From positions 12,389,725 through 12,453,724 of the forward strand of contig OZ022260.1 in the NCBI GenBank assembly GCA_963978905.1: DNA of 64,000 nucleotides. The letters run 5' to 3'. A program made the position numbers and the translations under genes. Below, piece after piece: positions 9,001-19,002 of this stretch; position 1 is the first letter of the stretch, and every line of letters begins with the position of its first letter. The notes under the pieces were generated by a model, which was not told where the DNA came from, did not search any database, and saw only the letters and a program-made list of their open reading frames with translations. This stretch comes from Trichostrongylus colubriformis. Lineage: Eukaryota; Nematoda; Chromadorea; Rhabditida; Trichostrongylidae.

Positions 9001-12000
9001 ACTGTGAGCTTTTTGCTCAGTTGTTTCGCAACAGAAGAATGACGTTTCGATTAGACACATTCGGAGAAAAAATTTCTGAGTTCATCATCTCGGCCCAGTT
9101 ATGTCATTCGTACCAGCCACGAGTGTATCCAATCGACTCAGCGCTAACAATAAGCAGAACTTTAGCTAGCTAATTCTGAAGTGGTTATGCTCCAACACAG
9201 CCTCAAAAATTTTAGTTTAATTTACGGTATGCTACAGTATGCTCCAGAGATTCAGGCTGGAATGGTTTTTATGTGCCCGATTCAAAATTCCTTTATGTGC
9301 ACCGAAAAGATTATGCAAAATGGCACAATCCACCGCAAATGCTTTTCGGTTCCCTAAGAATAAAGATTCTTGAAAGGCTTCCGAATCAGATTCTCGCTAA
9401 CAGAGAAAATCCTGTTTACGGTGTAGCGATGCTAAACAGAATAACAAAATTTCTCACTTCAGAAGACAGCCATCGCTACGAATACTTTATGCATTTTAGC
9501 AAAAATAAACTTGTTAGTTGTAGGCGAAATATGATGCATAAGGCGAATTAATTTAGCTTTATTTATCAACGTTGTATAATGACTTGTGATATAATGTAAT
9601 AAATAGTTCGATATAAATTTGATATGGCTTCAGAATTCAAACTCTTCTACGATTTCCAAATGGGAGCGATTGTAGCCCAGGAATAATAATAAGGCTTCGA
9701 AGAAAAAAACCCTCCCTATTTTGATAGTTTTGATTTTTGATAACTGCTGTTTATCGCCGCAGCTCGTCATGCGAAAACTGCTGCAAGGATGCTGAGTTAT
9801 GGGCAAAAGCTTCGGAGTCGGACGGGACTCGAACCCGCACTGCATTCTTTCCGAGATATGTGCTAATCCATTACACTACCGACACCCCTTTCACCTTAAC
9901 TCAGCTTTTGAATGGTATTTAGCATAGCGATGGTAAGTGCTGATAAGCTATGGTAAATATACCACTCAAAAGCCGAGTGGTGAAAGGGGTGTCGGTAGTG
10001 TAATGGATTAGCACACATCCCAAAGATTGAAGTGCGGGTTCGAGTGCCGTCCGACATCGAAGCTTTTGCCCATAACTCAGCATCCTAGTAGTTGCCCTCA
10101 TATTTTGTTTTACAATTCTAAGTGCTAGAATTGTTAGTGTAATGTAATGTAATGGATTAATGTACATACATATAATAGGTAGTCTAAAAAGTCTTTTCGT
10201 ATTTTTGAATACCGCTTTTTCCCTCAAAACTGCTTTCCAGAAAATTTCTTTTGTACATATATATGTAGTACAAGTCCACACGCATCTATAGGTATTGTTG
10301 TCTTCCATCTCTCCGGATAACTCTTTTCGGCAAAATAAAAATATCAAAAGTCACTTCATTTTCAATTCCCATTTTTTTTCTTTGAATGGCGTTAGACAGG
10401 GAAAGGAAAAGGTGATAATCCGATGGAGCAAGACCAGGGCTATAAGGTAGCAATTTTTATCTAAGCTCGAAAATTTTTAAAAGAAAAAATTCAAAAAAAA
10501 TTTTACCACTAGTGAAAAAATGACTCGCCAAAAAAATCTAGAGGTTGGATAAAAATTGCTGCCCCATCCACATTATAGCCCTCATCTTGCTCCATCGGAT
10601 TATCACCTTTTCCTTTCCCTGTCTAACGCCATTCAAAGAAAAATTTTTTTATAATTTTTGTATTGAAAATGAGGTTGACCGTTGATACGTTTATTTTGCC
10701 GAAAAGGGTTATCCGGGAGATGGAAGACAATATTACCTATAGATGCGTGTGGACTTGTACTACATGTGCATTTACAGAAGAGATTGCTGGAAAGCAGTTT
10801 GGAGGGAGAAAGCGGTATTTGAAAATACGAAAAAACTTTTTAGACTACCCAATATATTTCCACAAAACATAGGCACGGTTCAAGTCCTGTCTGAGTCAAA
10901 ATCTTTTCCTCATCCGTGTGCGTGCCATTAAGACAAAAAATTTGTATTGCGGCGTTCGGCAAGCGACCCTACAGGTGTGAGCTAGAGGCACTGTGTTAGT
11001 CGGTTGCTAAAGCGATGCTGCACTTTGCTCTAAGCGCGATAACTCAAAGGAATCGTCCACAAAAAGAATTAGTTCCCTGGTTACCCCTATATTTATGTTG
11101 TATTTGCCTAAAAAGGCCGTATGCAAAGTTTCACGCGAAAAGTGAGAATTCAGCAGATACAGCTCCCCAAATTCTTGTCCGAGTGGGCGGGGCCTCAGAG
11201 CAAAGCCCCTCCTTCGTGCACCATTGTTGGTAACGGAGAGTGGGACCGTTTACGTGGCTGTCTGTTCCTACAATGCGTCTCCGACAGCGGCGGACGACGG
11301 GGTGGGCTCTTGCTCGGGGACCCTTCCGGCCCAGACTTTGTGGTTGTATCTTTCACATTCATATCCGGATTCACATTTTTCGCGTAAAACTTTGCATGCG
11401 GCTCTCATTGAGCGAATACATAATAAATAAATAATAAATAAATAAGGGTAACAGAAAAGCTCATTTTTCCGTGGACGATTCCTTAAAGGTACTCTCCGTG
11501 ATAATCTTACCTGCTATTTACCTTCCGCAGCCGATAGACCCCCTGAGAAAAGTCGCGGCTGTACCCTTAAAGCGGCGCCACGAGTCTTCCTGGCAGCGCA
11601 AAGCCCGCGGGAGGCAACTGGAACCCCGCCCACCAACTGGCGAACCCACCCGGCATTGGACGAAGGTTTTTCCAACGTGGCGCTTACGTGAGCCTATGAT
11701 TCTGCGATAAGATAAGATAAAGAAGGAATTTCAGTACTTAATGAAACGTTCATTTCGGGAAACAGGTCATATCTCAAGATTCTCATGATACTATCCAACG
11801 GGAACTGCTGTTTTCACGCGATGATCTCGTGAAAACAGCAGTTGTCAGGAGGCCCCATTTTTGCCATATTCGGGGGATTCTTTCGAATTTTTCTTTATCG
11901 GTCTATTCTTTGGCGCCTCTAATTTCATAATTCAGCTCTTAAACCCATTCAAGGTAATCGCGGAAAGTACCTTCAAAGGAGCCAACTAATAGGCGCTTTT

Positions 12001-15000
12001 AGCTCACCTCTATCGTATACAACCGCAACACATGTTCCCAGAGTTGATGGCACACACCCCTCAGGATCCTTGTACATTTTTTTGCTTTTCTTTTTTCATC
12101 TACATGGTCATCAGATGACGACTTTGTGTCGGAGGATGTTTTCCCTAATAAGCTGAATCAGCACACAAAGTGTAATTGAATTGGGGTGCAGACGAGCTAT
12201 AATATAAGAGACAGCAGTTTCGCTTTCGCAGGGTTCCAGAAACGATATCAGTCAGCACCACGACGTTTCTTTGCTTACGCTGTCCCGAAGTGACGGAAGA
12301 GGTGCTTTCCCTTGGTAATGTATTATAAATGGTACAGGAAAGGAATCTGGGTGACCCTTTCCACAGTAAGACACCATAACTGTGTTGAGTAGACACCAGT
12401 GCACTCAGACCGGCTCACCTTGCCATGGCGATTGCGCCCCTGTGCGACCAAAGTTTCTTGGTTGTCCTGCTATGAATGGACCGCGCGCTAAGGAGCGTAA
12501 CTGCCACGTTATCGCGTGTCCCATATGGAAAGTCCTGACACTCAACCTCGTATTTACGCTGGAGACTTAGTACACGAGGCTCGGTCTCCAATACAAAATA
12601 ACTAGTCTAAGGTAAAAGTGATAGCTCAACTGAGGGTCCGATCCTGTGGAGGCTGTGAAGCGAAAATGCCGTACTATTGAGCTGAGTTTAATCAATGATC
12701 GGAAAGAATAAAATATTAGAAAAAGTTTGCATTATATCACATGCATTATTATGCATGGTGCCGTGGAATAGACCCTTTTCTCGCGAAGCCCGGAGAGTGC
12801 TGGGTTTTTTTTTTTCGGAAGAAGTGTTGCCCCCGGGGAGCAATTCACTAGCCAGCACGCTTCGCAGCACTGACATCATGCTGCCATCCGATCCGGACTA
12901 CGATAGTTCTCATCCACGAGCGCAGCCTCGTAAAATCTGCCGAGAAAGACAGCTAGTCTATCCGATGAGTGAATATAAGAGCCATCAAAGAGATTGGCAT
13001 GATCAGTATGACATTTATGAGCCGGACACCATTGCATGAGGCTTAAAATAGGGTACTTTGCAGTCATCTGGATTAGTCAGGTCTCCACCCCTTCACAATT
13101 AAGAGCCTCAATCAGCAAAAAGTGTATGGTCTCCTTACGCCTTTTCATCCTACTACGATGATCCCAGAAAAAAGGAACAGGGACAAGTCTAGACTGTTTC
13201 AGATTCCACGTTTAGCCCTGAATACTTCAGATGACAGAGGGTAAACCTTCCTCCTTCCCACTTCGGTGGATGGAATCTGATAAGCGGATGATAAAACACC
13301 GCGATAAGGTATTTCAAGAGGAATATTTAATAATTTTTCATAAATATCCTTATATAATACTTATTCCTCATAAACACTGTATCAAAAATACATCATTAAG
13401 TTCTGTATTGTAGATATTGACAGGAAGACATATGTAGTTTGCAACGAATTCCACCATTCTAAGTTCATTTTAGCTTTTCCCCTTTCATTTGTGTGCTAAA
13501 CCCTTCCAGCGTAGTAAAGAAATGGAAGGGAGCACCTATTCATGTCCCCCCTAGCTACGAAAACCACCATCAAATCTTCGCATTACTCCAGTCCTCTTTC
13601 TCAATTCGGCTCCTTCGGCTTTTCTGGGAACGATTAAGTCCCACAGATTTATGCAGAGAGATAAGTGGTGTAATGTGGAAATCCTATACGGCCCATACGT
13701 CAAGGCAATTCTCACGCGATTCGAATGTCTTCGAAGCGAAATTCGAACGCTCCGTCAGTGTTTTTTCCTGTTCAACGCGTACATTGCGCTCTGGAAGACC
13801 TTAAAGGTACACCTCGCAATAAACTGTGAGCGCTATTGCGCCTATGATTGAAAGCAGAGGTGTTGATTTACACACCAGAAGAGAATAATGAACGATAAGC
13901 TCAAGGAACGCCGAAAACGAAGTTCCCGAAATTGAGTTCTCTTATGAGTACTACAGGGTGTCCCAAAACTATGGGTGCCTGGACTCGTGTTTCTTCGTAT
14001 TCCTCTACACAATTGTATCAATCCTTTTTCTTTCATTTGCTTCTCAGTGGGTGCACAGGGTCTTCTTCTACCAAGGTTGTTGTTTGTCGGGGTGAAGCTC
14101 ATGGTATTTTCGAGATTTCAGGAGTTTTTCAAATACACTTGGTTGTCATTCGCTTCAACGGTGACACGCACCTCGCCGTACTTTTGTTCGAGCGAAAAAA
14201 TTTCCACGTCCTGAACCGTTGAGGGCAACCCACTGTGGCCAACAACGCCTGGTAGGGTATACCATGCCGAAAGGGTGCTTGGATTCCAGCAATCGGGTCC
14301 CAGTAATGGTTGAGGGTCCGTCGACGTAAAACTTGCGGGAATGTGAACATGAGGAACTAGCTGTTGGTCATCTTAAAGCACTACTCTCACTAGTCTTTCG
14401 CAACAATACGTGGTGAAATAGCGGTAAAACGCTTTAGTTTATACATACACCTCAGAATCGAGGCTCTGCTTGGTGGTATCACTCGAATTTCGACCATATC
14501 ACCTGTTTCGTCCTCCTGACGTTGTCTTCATCATCAGAATTTCTGTTTTATCTTAACTTATCAGAATGGTTTTCGCAAGATTTCTTTGCCACGTGAATGC
14601 CACGTTAGAATTCGGTTCACCTCGCGAAAAAAGGGAAGGAAGTTTTGATAGTACAGTTTGAGGTAAAGAAGCAATTAAGTGGCTCGTTTCGCTTCCTAAC
14701 GTCGAGCGTAATTCGGTTCTGGGGGTGCGGCTCGGTTGAGGGCGAGCGGGCCTATCGTCGTGAGGGTGCGCCGTTATACCGCAGAAAGTGTGCGGCCCGG
14801 ACAACTATGTTCCTAAGGGTCTACCTACCCCAGGAAGAAGGTGCCTATTTCGATTAATGCGTGGTGGGCCTTTAAAAGCCACTGTACAAAAAACTGGTTG
14901 AGCTAGCCATAAGAGGAGCATTAGGCATTACTTAAGTGGACAAGTAGGATGGCATCGTGAAGGCCATGCGAGCGGCCAAAACAGCTTGGTGAACTGACGA

Positions 15001-15950
15001 AATTTGATCTTATGAGCTGTTCTAGCTCCATACAAAGCTACAAGCCATTTATGCCACCAACCCATATTGAGTTTTGTAAACATGAGCCGAAACACTTCAG
15101 TTGTTTTCCTTTTTCCAACAGTAATCATCAAATTTTGCGTAAGTATTTTCAGAACATTTTAACTAAACCGAGCATTCTTACCAATGCTATCAAGGGGAGC
15201 AGCACTCGAATATATGTTGACTGAACATTAAATTTAAATTTAAAAATTTCAGCGTTGACCAATCTCCTCTTGAAACGTTCCACTTGCAATTCAGAATAAA
15301 AGTGGCATTAGAATGCAGTAATTTCAATACAACTTCTGCTACACTTAGACCATCTGTGAGCAAAAATTTGTTGCTTAATAAAATAAACTTACTGACCTTG
15401 CCTTTGATGGGATCCACACCAAGAGTCTTGTAAACGGCTGGACCGACTGGTCGTGCTGTAGCTCTTTCTAGTCTGTAAGTAAGAATGAGTTTGGATTTTT
15501 GAATGAATAGGAAATTTCGGCATAATGGCAAGTAATCGCTTTTTATAGTAACAATAAGATTGTAACCGGAATGTCAAATATCTTTCAGTAAATGCATAGG
15601 TTCGGTGCGTTGGAAAGGTCTTTACTGAAATGCTGTTGCTTAACTTTTAGCAAAAATACAATTTCATTTTTAGTTGTCACTGCTGTCCAAATATTTTAAA
15701 TATCATAGAGATAAATAAATAGGTAAATTATAGATAAATAAAGAACCATAGTCAGCAAAAAATTTTGATTGGGAAAAGCTGATGAGTATCCATCGTCATG
15801 GTATTTTGAAAATCTATGGTGAAATTCAAATAAGGAGGAGACTCACAACTGCACGGTGTTCGCGGCCCATGGTAACCACATACGATGGAAATCGACAAGT
15901 GTACCGTCTTTATCGAAAATCACCAGTTTCACTTCGTTTCCAACCGTCAT
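3010..15950 (-). CDS. HAD-superfamily hydrolase (phosphoglycolate-phosphatase-like), 7 exons, 249 aa
   Basis: Seven minus-strand exons join in phase: 15847-15950, 15397-15472, 8067-8135, 7808-7965, 6936-7080, 3137-3265, 3010-3078 (stop TAA). All introns are GT-AG. The predicted cytosolic protein has every HAD motif: I, FDKDGT (nucleophile D13, acid/base D15); II, T132 in LCTADS; III, K166 in [14 protein letters not shown] (D191, D195). Residues about 20-100 would form a C1-type cap. Length suits the Gph/PGPase group (about 220-250 aa), so a Mg-dependent phosphomonoesterase is the likely activity; the substrate cannot be told. There is no signal peptide or membrane segment. The start is chosen because ATG follows an AG acceptor immediately and the DxD motif falls at residue 13, as usual. 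Introns of 7261 and 3670 bp are packed with transposons, so expression may depend on splicing across them. Exon joins are inferred, not seen in RNA. Confidence 0.88.
3137..3265 (-). CDS. HAD hydrolase exon 6 (motif IV)
   Basis: Codes residues 185-227. It contains [17 protein letters not shown], the acidic metal-binding motif IV. Acceptor CTTTTTAG, donor TTC/GTAAGT. Confidence 0.92.
3451..3538. repeat. Perfect 88-nt hairpin in HAD intron 5
   Basis: The arms 3451-3493 and 3496-3538 are exact reverse complements (43 bp, no mismatch) around a two-base ca loop. It starts aggccgcggtcatactctg and is GC-richer than its surroundings. It may be a tiny foldback insertion; transcription from either strand would give a perfect hairpin. 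Confidence 0.9.
5649..6827 (+). mobile_element. mariner element, degenerate, nested
   Basis: The terminal repeats TTAGGTTGTCCCAAAAG and CTTTTGGGACAACCTAA are about 30 bp long and flanked by TA (5647-5648 and 6828-6829), the mariner target duplication. The length of 1179 bp is near full size for a mariner. Confidence 0.9.
5803..6700 (+). pseudogene. mariner transposase pseudogene
   Basis: Fragments in shifting frames match a mariner transposase in order: [19 protein letters not shown] (N-terminal helix-turn-helix region, near 5940), TGDESW (first catalytic Asp, near 6200), [10 protein letters not shown] (second Asp, near 6455), and [11 protein letters not shown] (near 6545). In the last, the third catalytic Asp of the D,D34D triad is Tyr. 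Several frameshifts plus this loss make it inactive. A stretch of the C-terminus ([14 protein letters not shown], near 6650) is still readable. Confidence 0.85.
6936..7080 (-). CDS. HAD hydrolase exon 5 (motif III)
   Basis: Codes residues 136-184. It completes the split Arg codon of DSRAAT and contains [17 protein letters not shown] with the motif III Lys (K166). Acceptor ATTCCAG, donor AAT/GTGAGT. Confidence 0.9.
7227..7676. mobile_element. MITE family A, copy 1 (HAD intron 4)
   Basis: The left end taaatcgtccacgg and right end ccgtcgacgattcc are inverted copies; inside lies the family signature atttatg.tatatttgc followed by cgtatgcaaagtttca. Divergent from the other four copies, so old. No coding content. 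Confidence 0.65.
7808..7965 (-). CDS. HAD hydrolase exon 4 (motif II)
   Basis: Codes residues 84-135 plus two bases. It ends with [11 protein letters not shown], beta strand and Thr of HAD motif II. Acceptor TTCTAG, donor AGCAG/GTGCGC. Confidence 0.9.
8067..8135 (-). CDS. HAD hydrolase exon 3 (cap)
   Basis: Codes residues 61-83 ([20 protein letters not shown]). Acceptor TTTTTTAG, donor CAG/GTATGT, phase 0 at both ends. It follows the 7.26-kb intron. Confidence 0.85.
8188..8300 (-). repeat. tRNA-like SINE repeat, copy 1
   Basis: The minus strand has an A-box-like GTAGTGTAATGGATTAGCAC and a perfect B box GGTTCGAGTCC. It folds like a tRNA with anticodon stem TATCC/GGATA, but the loop CCGGAAA has C at the otherwise invariant U33, so it is probably not a working tRNA. 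The flank GCTTTTGCCCA recurs beside other copies. Confidence 0.65.
9780..9905 (-). repeat. tRNA-like SINE repeat, copy 2
   Basis: Same A and B boxes as copy 1 with the flank GCTTTTGCCCATAACTCAG; the anticodon stem no longer pairs. It forms an inverted pair with the copy starting near 9975, about 70 bp apart. Flanking sequence near 9730-9775 also matches, inverted, 8310-8360 beside copy 1. Confidence 0.65.
9975..10090 (+). repeat. tRNA-like SINE repeat, copy 3 (inverted partner)
   Basis: Plus-strand copy: gtgtcggtagtgtaatgg then gcgggttcgagtgccgtcc and the shared tail agcttttgcccataactcag. Head-to-head with copy 2. Confidence 0.65.
10175..10852. mobile_element. Palindromic mariner derivative
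   Basis: The ends TAGGTAGTCTAAAAAGT and ACTTTTTAGACTACCCAA are mariner-like inverted repeats, but the mirror symmetry runs about 300 bp into each side. Each arm carries the 3' part of a transposase frame: on the minus strand near 10390-10450 it reads [11 protein letters not shown], the third-Asp motif of D,D34D mariners, and the mirror copy is at about 10565-10625. The two 3' halves are thus joined tail-inward around a short AT-rich spacer (about 10480-10540). Confidence 0.8.
11045..11487. mobile_element. MITE family A, copy 2
   Basis: The left aaaggaatcgtccac and right gtggacgattcctt are inverted ends; the sub-terminal ggttacccctatatttatg is mirrored by aataagggtaac. The right arm has gained an aaataaat microsatellite near 11418-11450. 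About 440 bp, no transposase. Confidence 0.8.
11803..11843. repeat. Short hairpin, 16-bp arms
   Basis: aactgctgttttcacg (11803-11818) and cgtgaaaacagcagtt (11828-11843) pair perfectly around a 9-nt loop. It lies in HAD intron 2. No poly-T or known RNA signature nearby, so its role is unknown. Confidence 0.75.
11844..15396. other. Remainder of HAD intron 2
   Basis: No exon recognised in about 3.5 kb. Near 11660-11720 the string ccaacgtggcgct.acgt is shared with 52888-52912, so part of this is an old repeat. The stretch from cagggtgtcccaaaac (near 13957) may be a transposon end, but no partner end was found. Open frames near 12695-13039 and 14553-14857 have no recognised domain. Confidence 0.4.
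15397..15472 (-). CDS. HAD hydrolase exon 2 (cap)
   Basis: Codes residues 35-60 (cap region, [19 protein letters not shown]). Acceptor TTACTTACAG, donor AAG/GTCAGT, ending in phase 0. Confidence 0.85.
15847..15950 (-). CDS. HAD hydrolase exon 1 (motif I)
   Basis: Codes residues 1-34 plus two bases. It carries [17 protein letters not shown], the nucleophile loop and the start of the cap. The donor is AGTT/GTGAGT. Confidence 0.9.
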
Positions 15951-15962
15951 CTGGATTGAAAA
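15951..15962 (-). promoter_or_regulatory. Probable trans-splice acceptor before HAD start codon
   Basis: The minus strand reads TTTTCAATCCAG immediately before the ATG. Nematode spliced-leader acceptors have this pyrimidine-rich AG form and often lie within a few bases of the start. It could instead be a cis acceptor of a further 5' exon. Confidence 0.5.
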
Positions 15963-17021
15963 TTGTTTGAAGAGAGTTCTGAGTAACCACTATTTGGCTG
16001 AACTCTTGACACTGTAACCGGTAGAAGCACATCAAAGCACGAGAACATTTTTAAAACCAACAAAAAAAAGAGTACAACACTGAGAAAATAGAATGCGCCA
16101 CGCATTCACTATCCGTTCCGGACCGTAGAAGTGATCATTGCAACCAATAGGTAATGTGCAATGTTTAGAATAGTAACTTCCAGATGAGGCTTTATTTAGA
16201 TCTCAGCTCTGTCCCTTGTGAATTTTCTTTGCTATTTAACTCTTCCAAGGTTGGTGAAATACCTTTATTGGCTGATGTTTCGGTGGAATCGCCTTCTTCA
16301 GATACTGAAAAGGTCATGGCACTCCATAACTACCCGATTAAGCACCCCATCAACCCATTTTAAAATATGGTCCTCTCTTCAGAACATATTTAATAATATC
16401 AAGTCAAAAACTTGAGCGAATCGAAGAAAAGGTTGAAAAGATAAAGATTTGGCATTAACCAATCCCTTCTGTGGTTTGCGCCGGGCATTCTAGATAAATC
16501 GCAGTCTTACTTAGCTAGAAAAATAGAGCTAGAACCAGCATAAGAATCGAAGGAAATTTGCATATAATGCAAGAGAAAAACGAAAAACTCGACTTAATGA
16601 GAAGTCATTAGTTGGTGTTCAGAAAATGAGAGTCAGAATTCTAATTAACTGAAATCGAAAACATAGGATAGGATAGGCTTTCAAGGAGTCATGGGAACTT
16701 TAGTAGAGATGAATCTGATATGGATAGTGGAACCTGGTCTAAAGGATTTGCACTCTTATCTATGCCATTTTCGAGGCAACTCAAGTACAGGAGGCGTCAT
16801 GTTTTCTGTGTTTATGCTTATTGATATTGTTTTATTTATTGTAGTCTACTGTTCGTTTACTCTCTTTATGTCGTTTCTTTAGATTAATGCAACAACAGAT
16901 TCTTGCAGCGGGAGAAGCTTTGCATGCTTCTTTTGCTGGCTTATCGCTAGCAGATTTCTCAATTAAGTGACAGTTACAGTAGACGGAAAATTCGAGTTAC
17001 GTGAGGCTCCCTTAGGTCGCC
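15963..17021. other. Upstream of HAD gene, unassigned
   Basis: Should contain the HAD promoter, but no motif was distinguished. A piece of the SINE-like body (gaatgcgccacgcattc) sits near 16091. No other gene seen. Confidence 0.4.
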
Positions 17022-17453
17022 AAAGGAATCGTTCAGAGAAATTTGAATTCCTCTGTTATCCATATATTTATGTTGTATTTGCATACTACGAGACGCGTAC
17101 AAATTTGCATACGAAAAAAAAAACAGAATCTGGCTGAAGTAAGGCCTCTCAAAAAAATGCTCGACGAGGTGGTGCGTCCGGAAAGGAGGATCGCGAAGTC
17201 TACATGAGCAAAGAAACGATGGTCATGGGGTCAGAGATGCGTAGTGGGAAGCAATTCAAGACTGGGCGCGAAAATTTCCTATTCGCCGACAACTATTCAA
17301 ATGTTGCTCAGTGGAACGAGCTGCTGTTCTTCCAGTTTTTCGATTTTTGTATTGTATTTCTCGGTTCTCTTCCTGTTTCTGTTCATGCACGTATCTAGTA
17401 GCGTGCTAATGAAAGGAAATAGCATCATGAAATTCCCATGGACGACTCTTCCA
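17022..17453. mobile_element. MITE family A, copy 3
   Basis: The left end aaaggaatcgttcagag and right end catggacgactcttcc are decayed inverted ends; the internal signature ccatatatttatgttgtattt is intact. The inner third resembles copy 1 at 7227-7676. Confidence 0.7.
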
Positions 17454-18244
17454 AATACTATGAACAAAATAAGCATTAAATCGTTTTTACGATTCTTAGT
17501 CGAGTGGAAAGCGTAGCTACGACTTATTCAAAGATCGAAAGAAACTCGATCAAAACTTTCATTCTCACGCTCTTCTTTTTTCCAAGAATTGTCTCTGCAG
17601 AAGGCCAGCTAACAATAGCAAATCGGACCCACATGAGTAAGGCCATAATCATTGATGGCTCTCGTTTCGAAGCGCCGAGATTCTGCTTGAGTTGTGTTCA
17701 GTATGTTCACAAAGTTGCAATCGGTTTTGGGAATTTTTTCAGTGAACATTTCACAAAATCCATCGTTCTCAAGAGCTAAACTCTCGAGAGCGACTGACTG
17801 CTCATGTCTCAACTGCGGAAGAAAACTGCCCATCCACTTAAAGTGGCACTTTGCCCCACCTACATAATGACGGGTTTAGCAGATGTTTCCTCACAGTTAT
17901 GACAGAAATGATGGCTGTGCGGGCGGAACAAAAAGCAGTTCAACTCGGGTATCCTCATGTCAATAAGTTCTAAATGCAGAAGTCTATGAAAAAATTCGAG
18001 CTTTCTTCCGCAGTTGGGAAGGATATGTAGCACACTGAATCGCATTCAGATGAAGTTCTCCTTATGGTTGCTAATGTTAAGTATAATGCGTGCATGCGAC
18101 TCACTTCTTTATCCGTAGCTTATGTTTCTAAAGAAGTTTTCATAGAATTGTCCATGGTACTTAATACAGCAGAAAAATTATAAAAGTCCAGAGATAACTA
18201 ACAGATAGCACAGAGAGGACAAGGTGAAAATAAAGTTCGCAATC

Positions 18245-18335
18245 CGTTCCTCTCGCGGAATGCGCCGCGCATCCAATTCCATTTAAAATTGTGATGTCAA
18301 GTGGATGCTTCTTGGCCTATATAATGACTTGCAGG
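18245..18335 (+). repeat. SINE-like body repeat (family B)
   Basis: gcgccgcgcat...ttccattt...ttggcctatataatgacttgcagga; the same block order occurs at 50190-50280 and, more loosely, at 57535-57610, 36765-36810, 50938-50995 and inverted at 56815-56860. Confidence 0.6.
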
Positions 18336-18964
18336 ACCAGCCGATAAGTGCTTTTATCCTCCCAAATAGGTATGGTATCAATCAAGATAGCTCGAAGGGT
18401 TGAATGTCTTGATTGGGCTGAGCGGGGCATTGATAACGGGTTCGATTCATGCACCGTAAAAGTGGCAGTGCGCTCCACCTCTCACGACACCACCTAGACA
18501 TGCACATGCCATTGAAAAATATCCGCATAGAGCACGTGCTGGTTGGTTTAAGGTGGAACATGATCTTGGTAAGTGATACAGCATAAGGCTCCCGATAAAC
18601 CCAGGGTTAGACATGGTGACTAAGCGTGGACTATTCGGTATGACTCCTTCTGGGCTCCCATGCATGCGAAAAAGTGAATACTATCGTAAAGACATTGGGT
18701 AGTGCATCCTCTGTTGCATGGCAAATATCTCTTTATCTCGTCGAGGAATGATCAAATAACGCTTAATCACTGTAAGGATGGGAAATTTTTTTAATCCTTT
18801 TTTTCTATCTGATGTCAACTCAATGAAGTATAGCGTTTTTGAAAGAAGCATTAAAAAGCTCTTATAATTTCACAGTTCAGAAGCGGAACTGACGTTATTT
18901 CATTTCGTTTGAGAATTTTATTAGCGTGTGCTTTTTGTCTCATCACATACACCATGGCATGTGA

Positions 18965-19002
18965 GTAAATAAATAAGCAAATAAATAAATAAATAAATAA
19001 AT
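18965..19002. repeat. AAAT/AAATA microsatellite
   Basis: About nine repeats of aaat with one interruption (aagc). Confidence 0.9.

Noticed and set aside
12695..13039. 114-residue plus-strand frame in HAD intron 2
   Set aside because: No domain, no splice support and opposite to the host gene; likely chance.
13951..14350. cagggtgtcccaaaac as the start of an IS630/Tc1-type element
   Set aside because: No matching inverted end was found downstream and translated fragments on the minus strand show no catalytic block.
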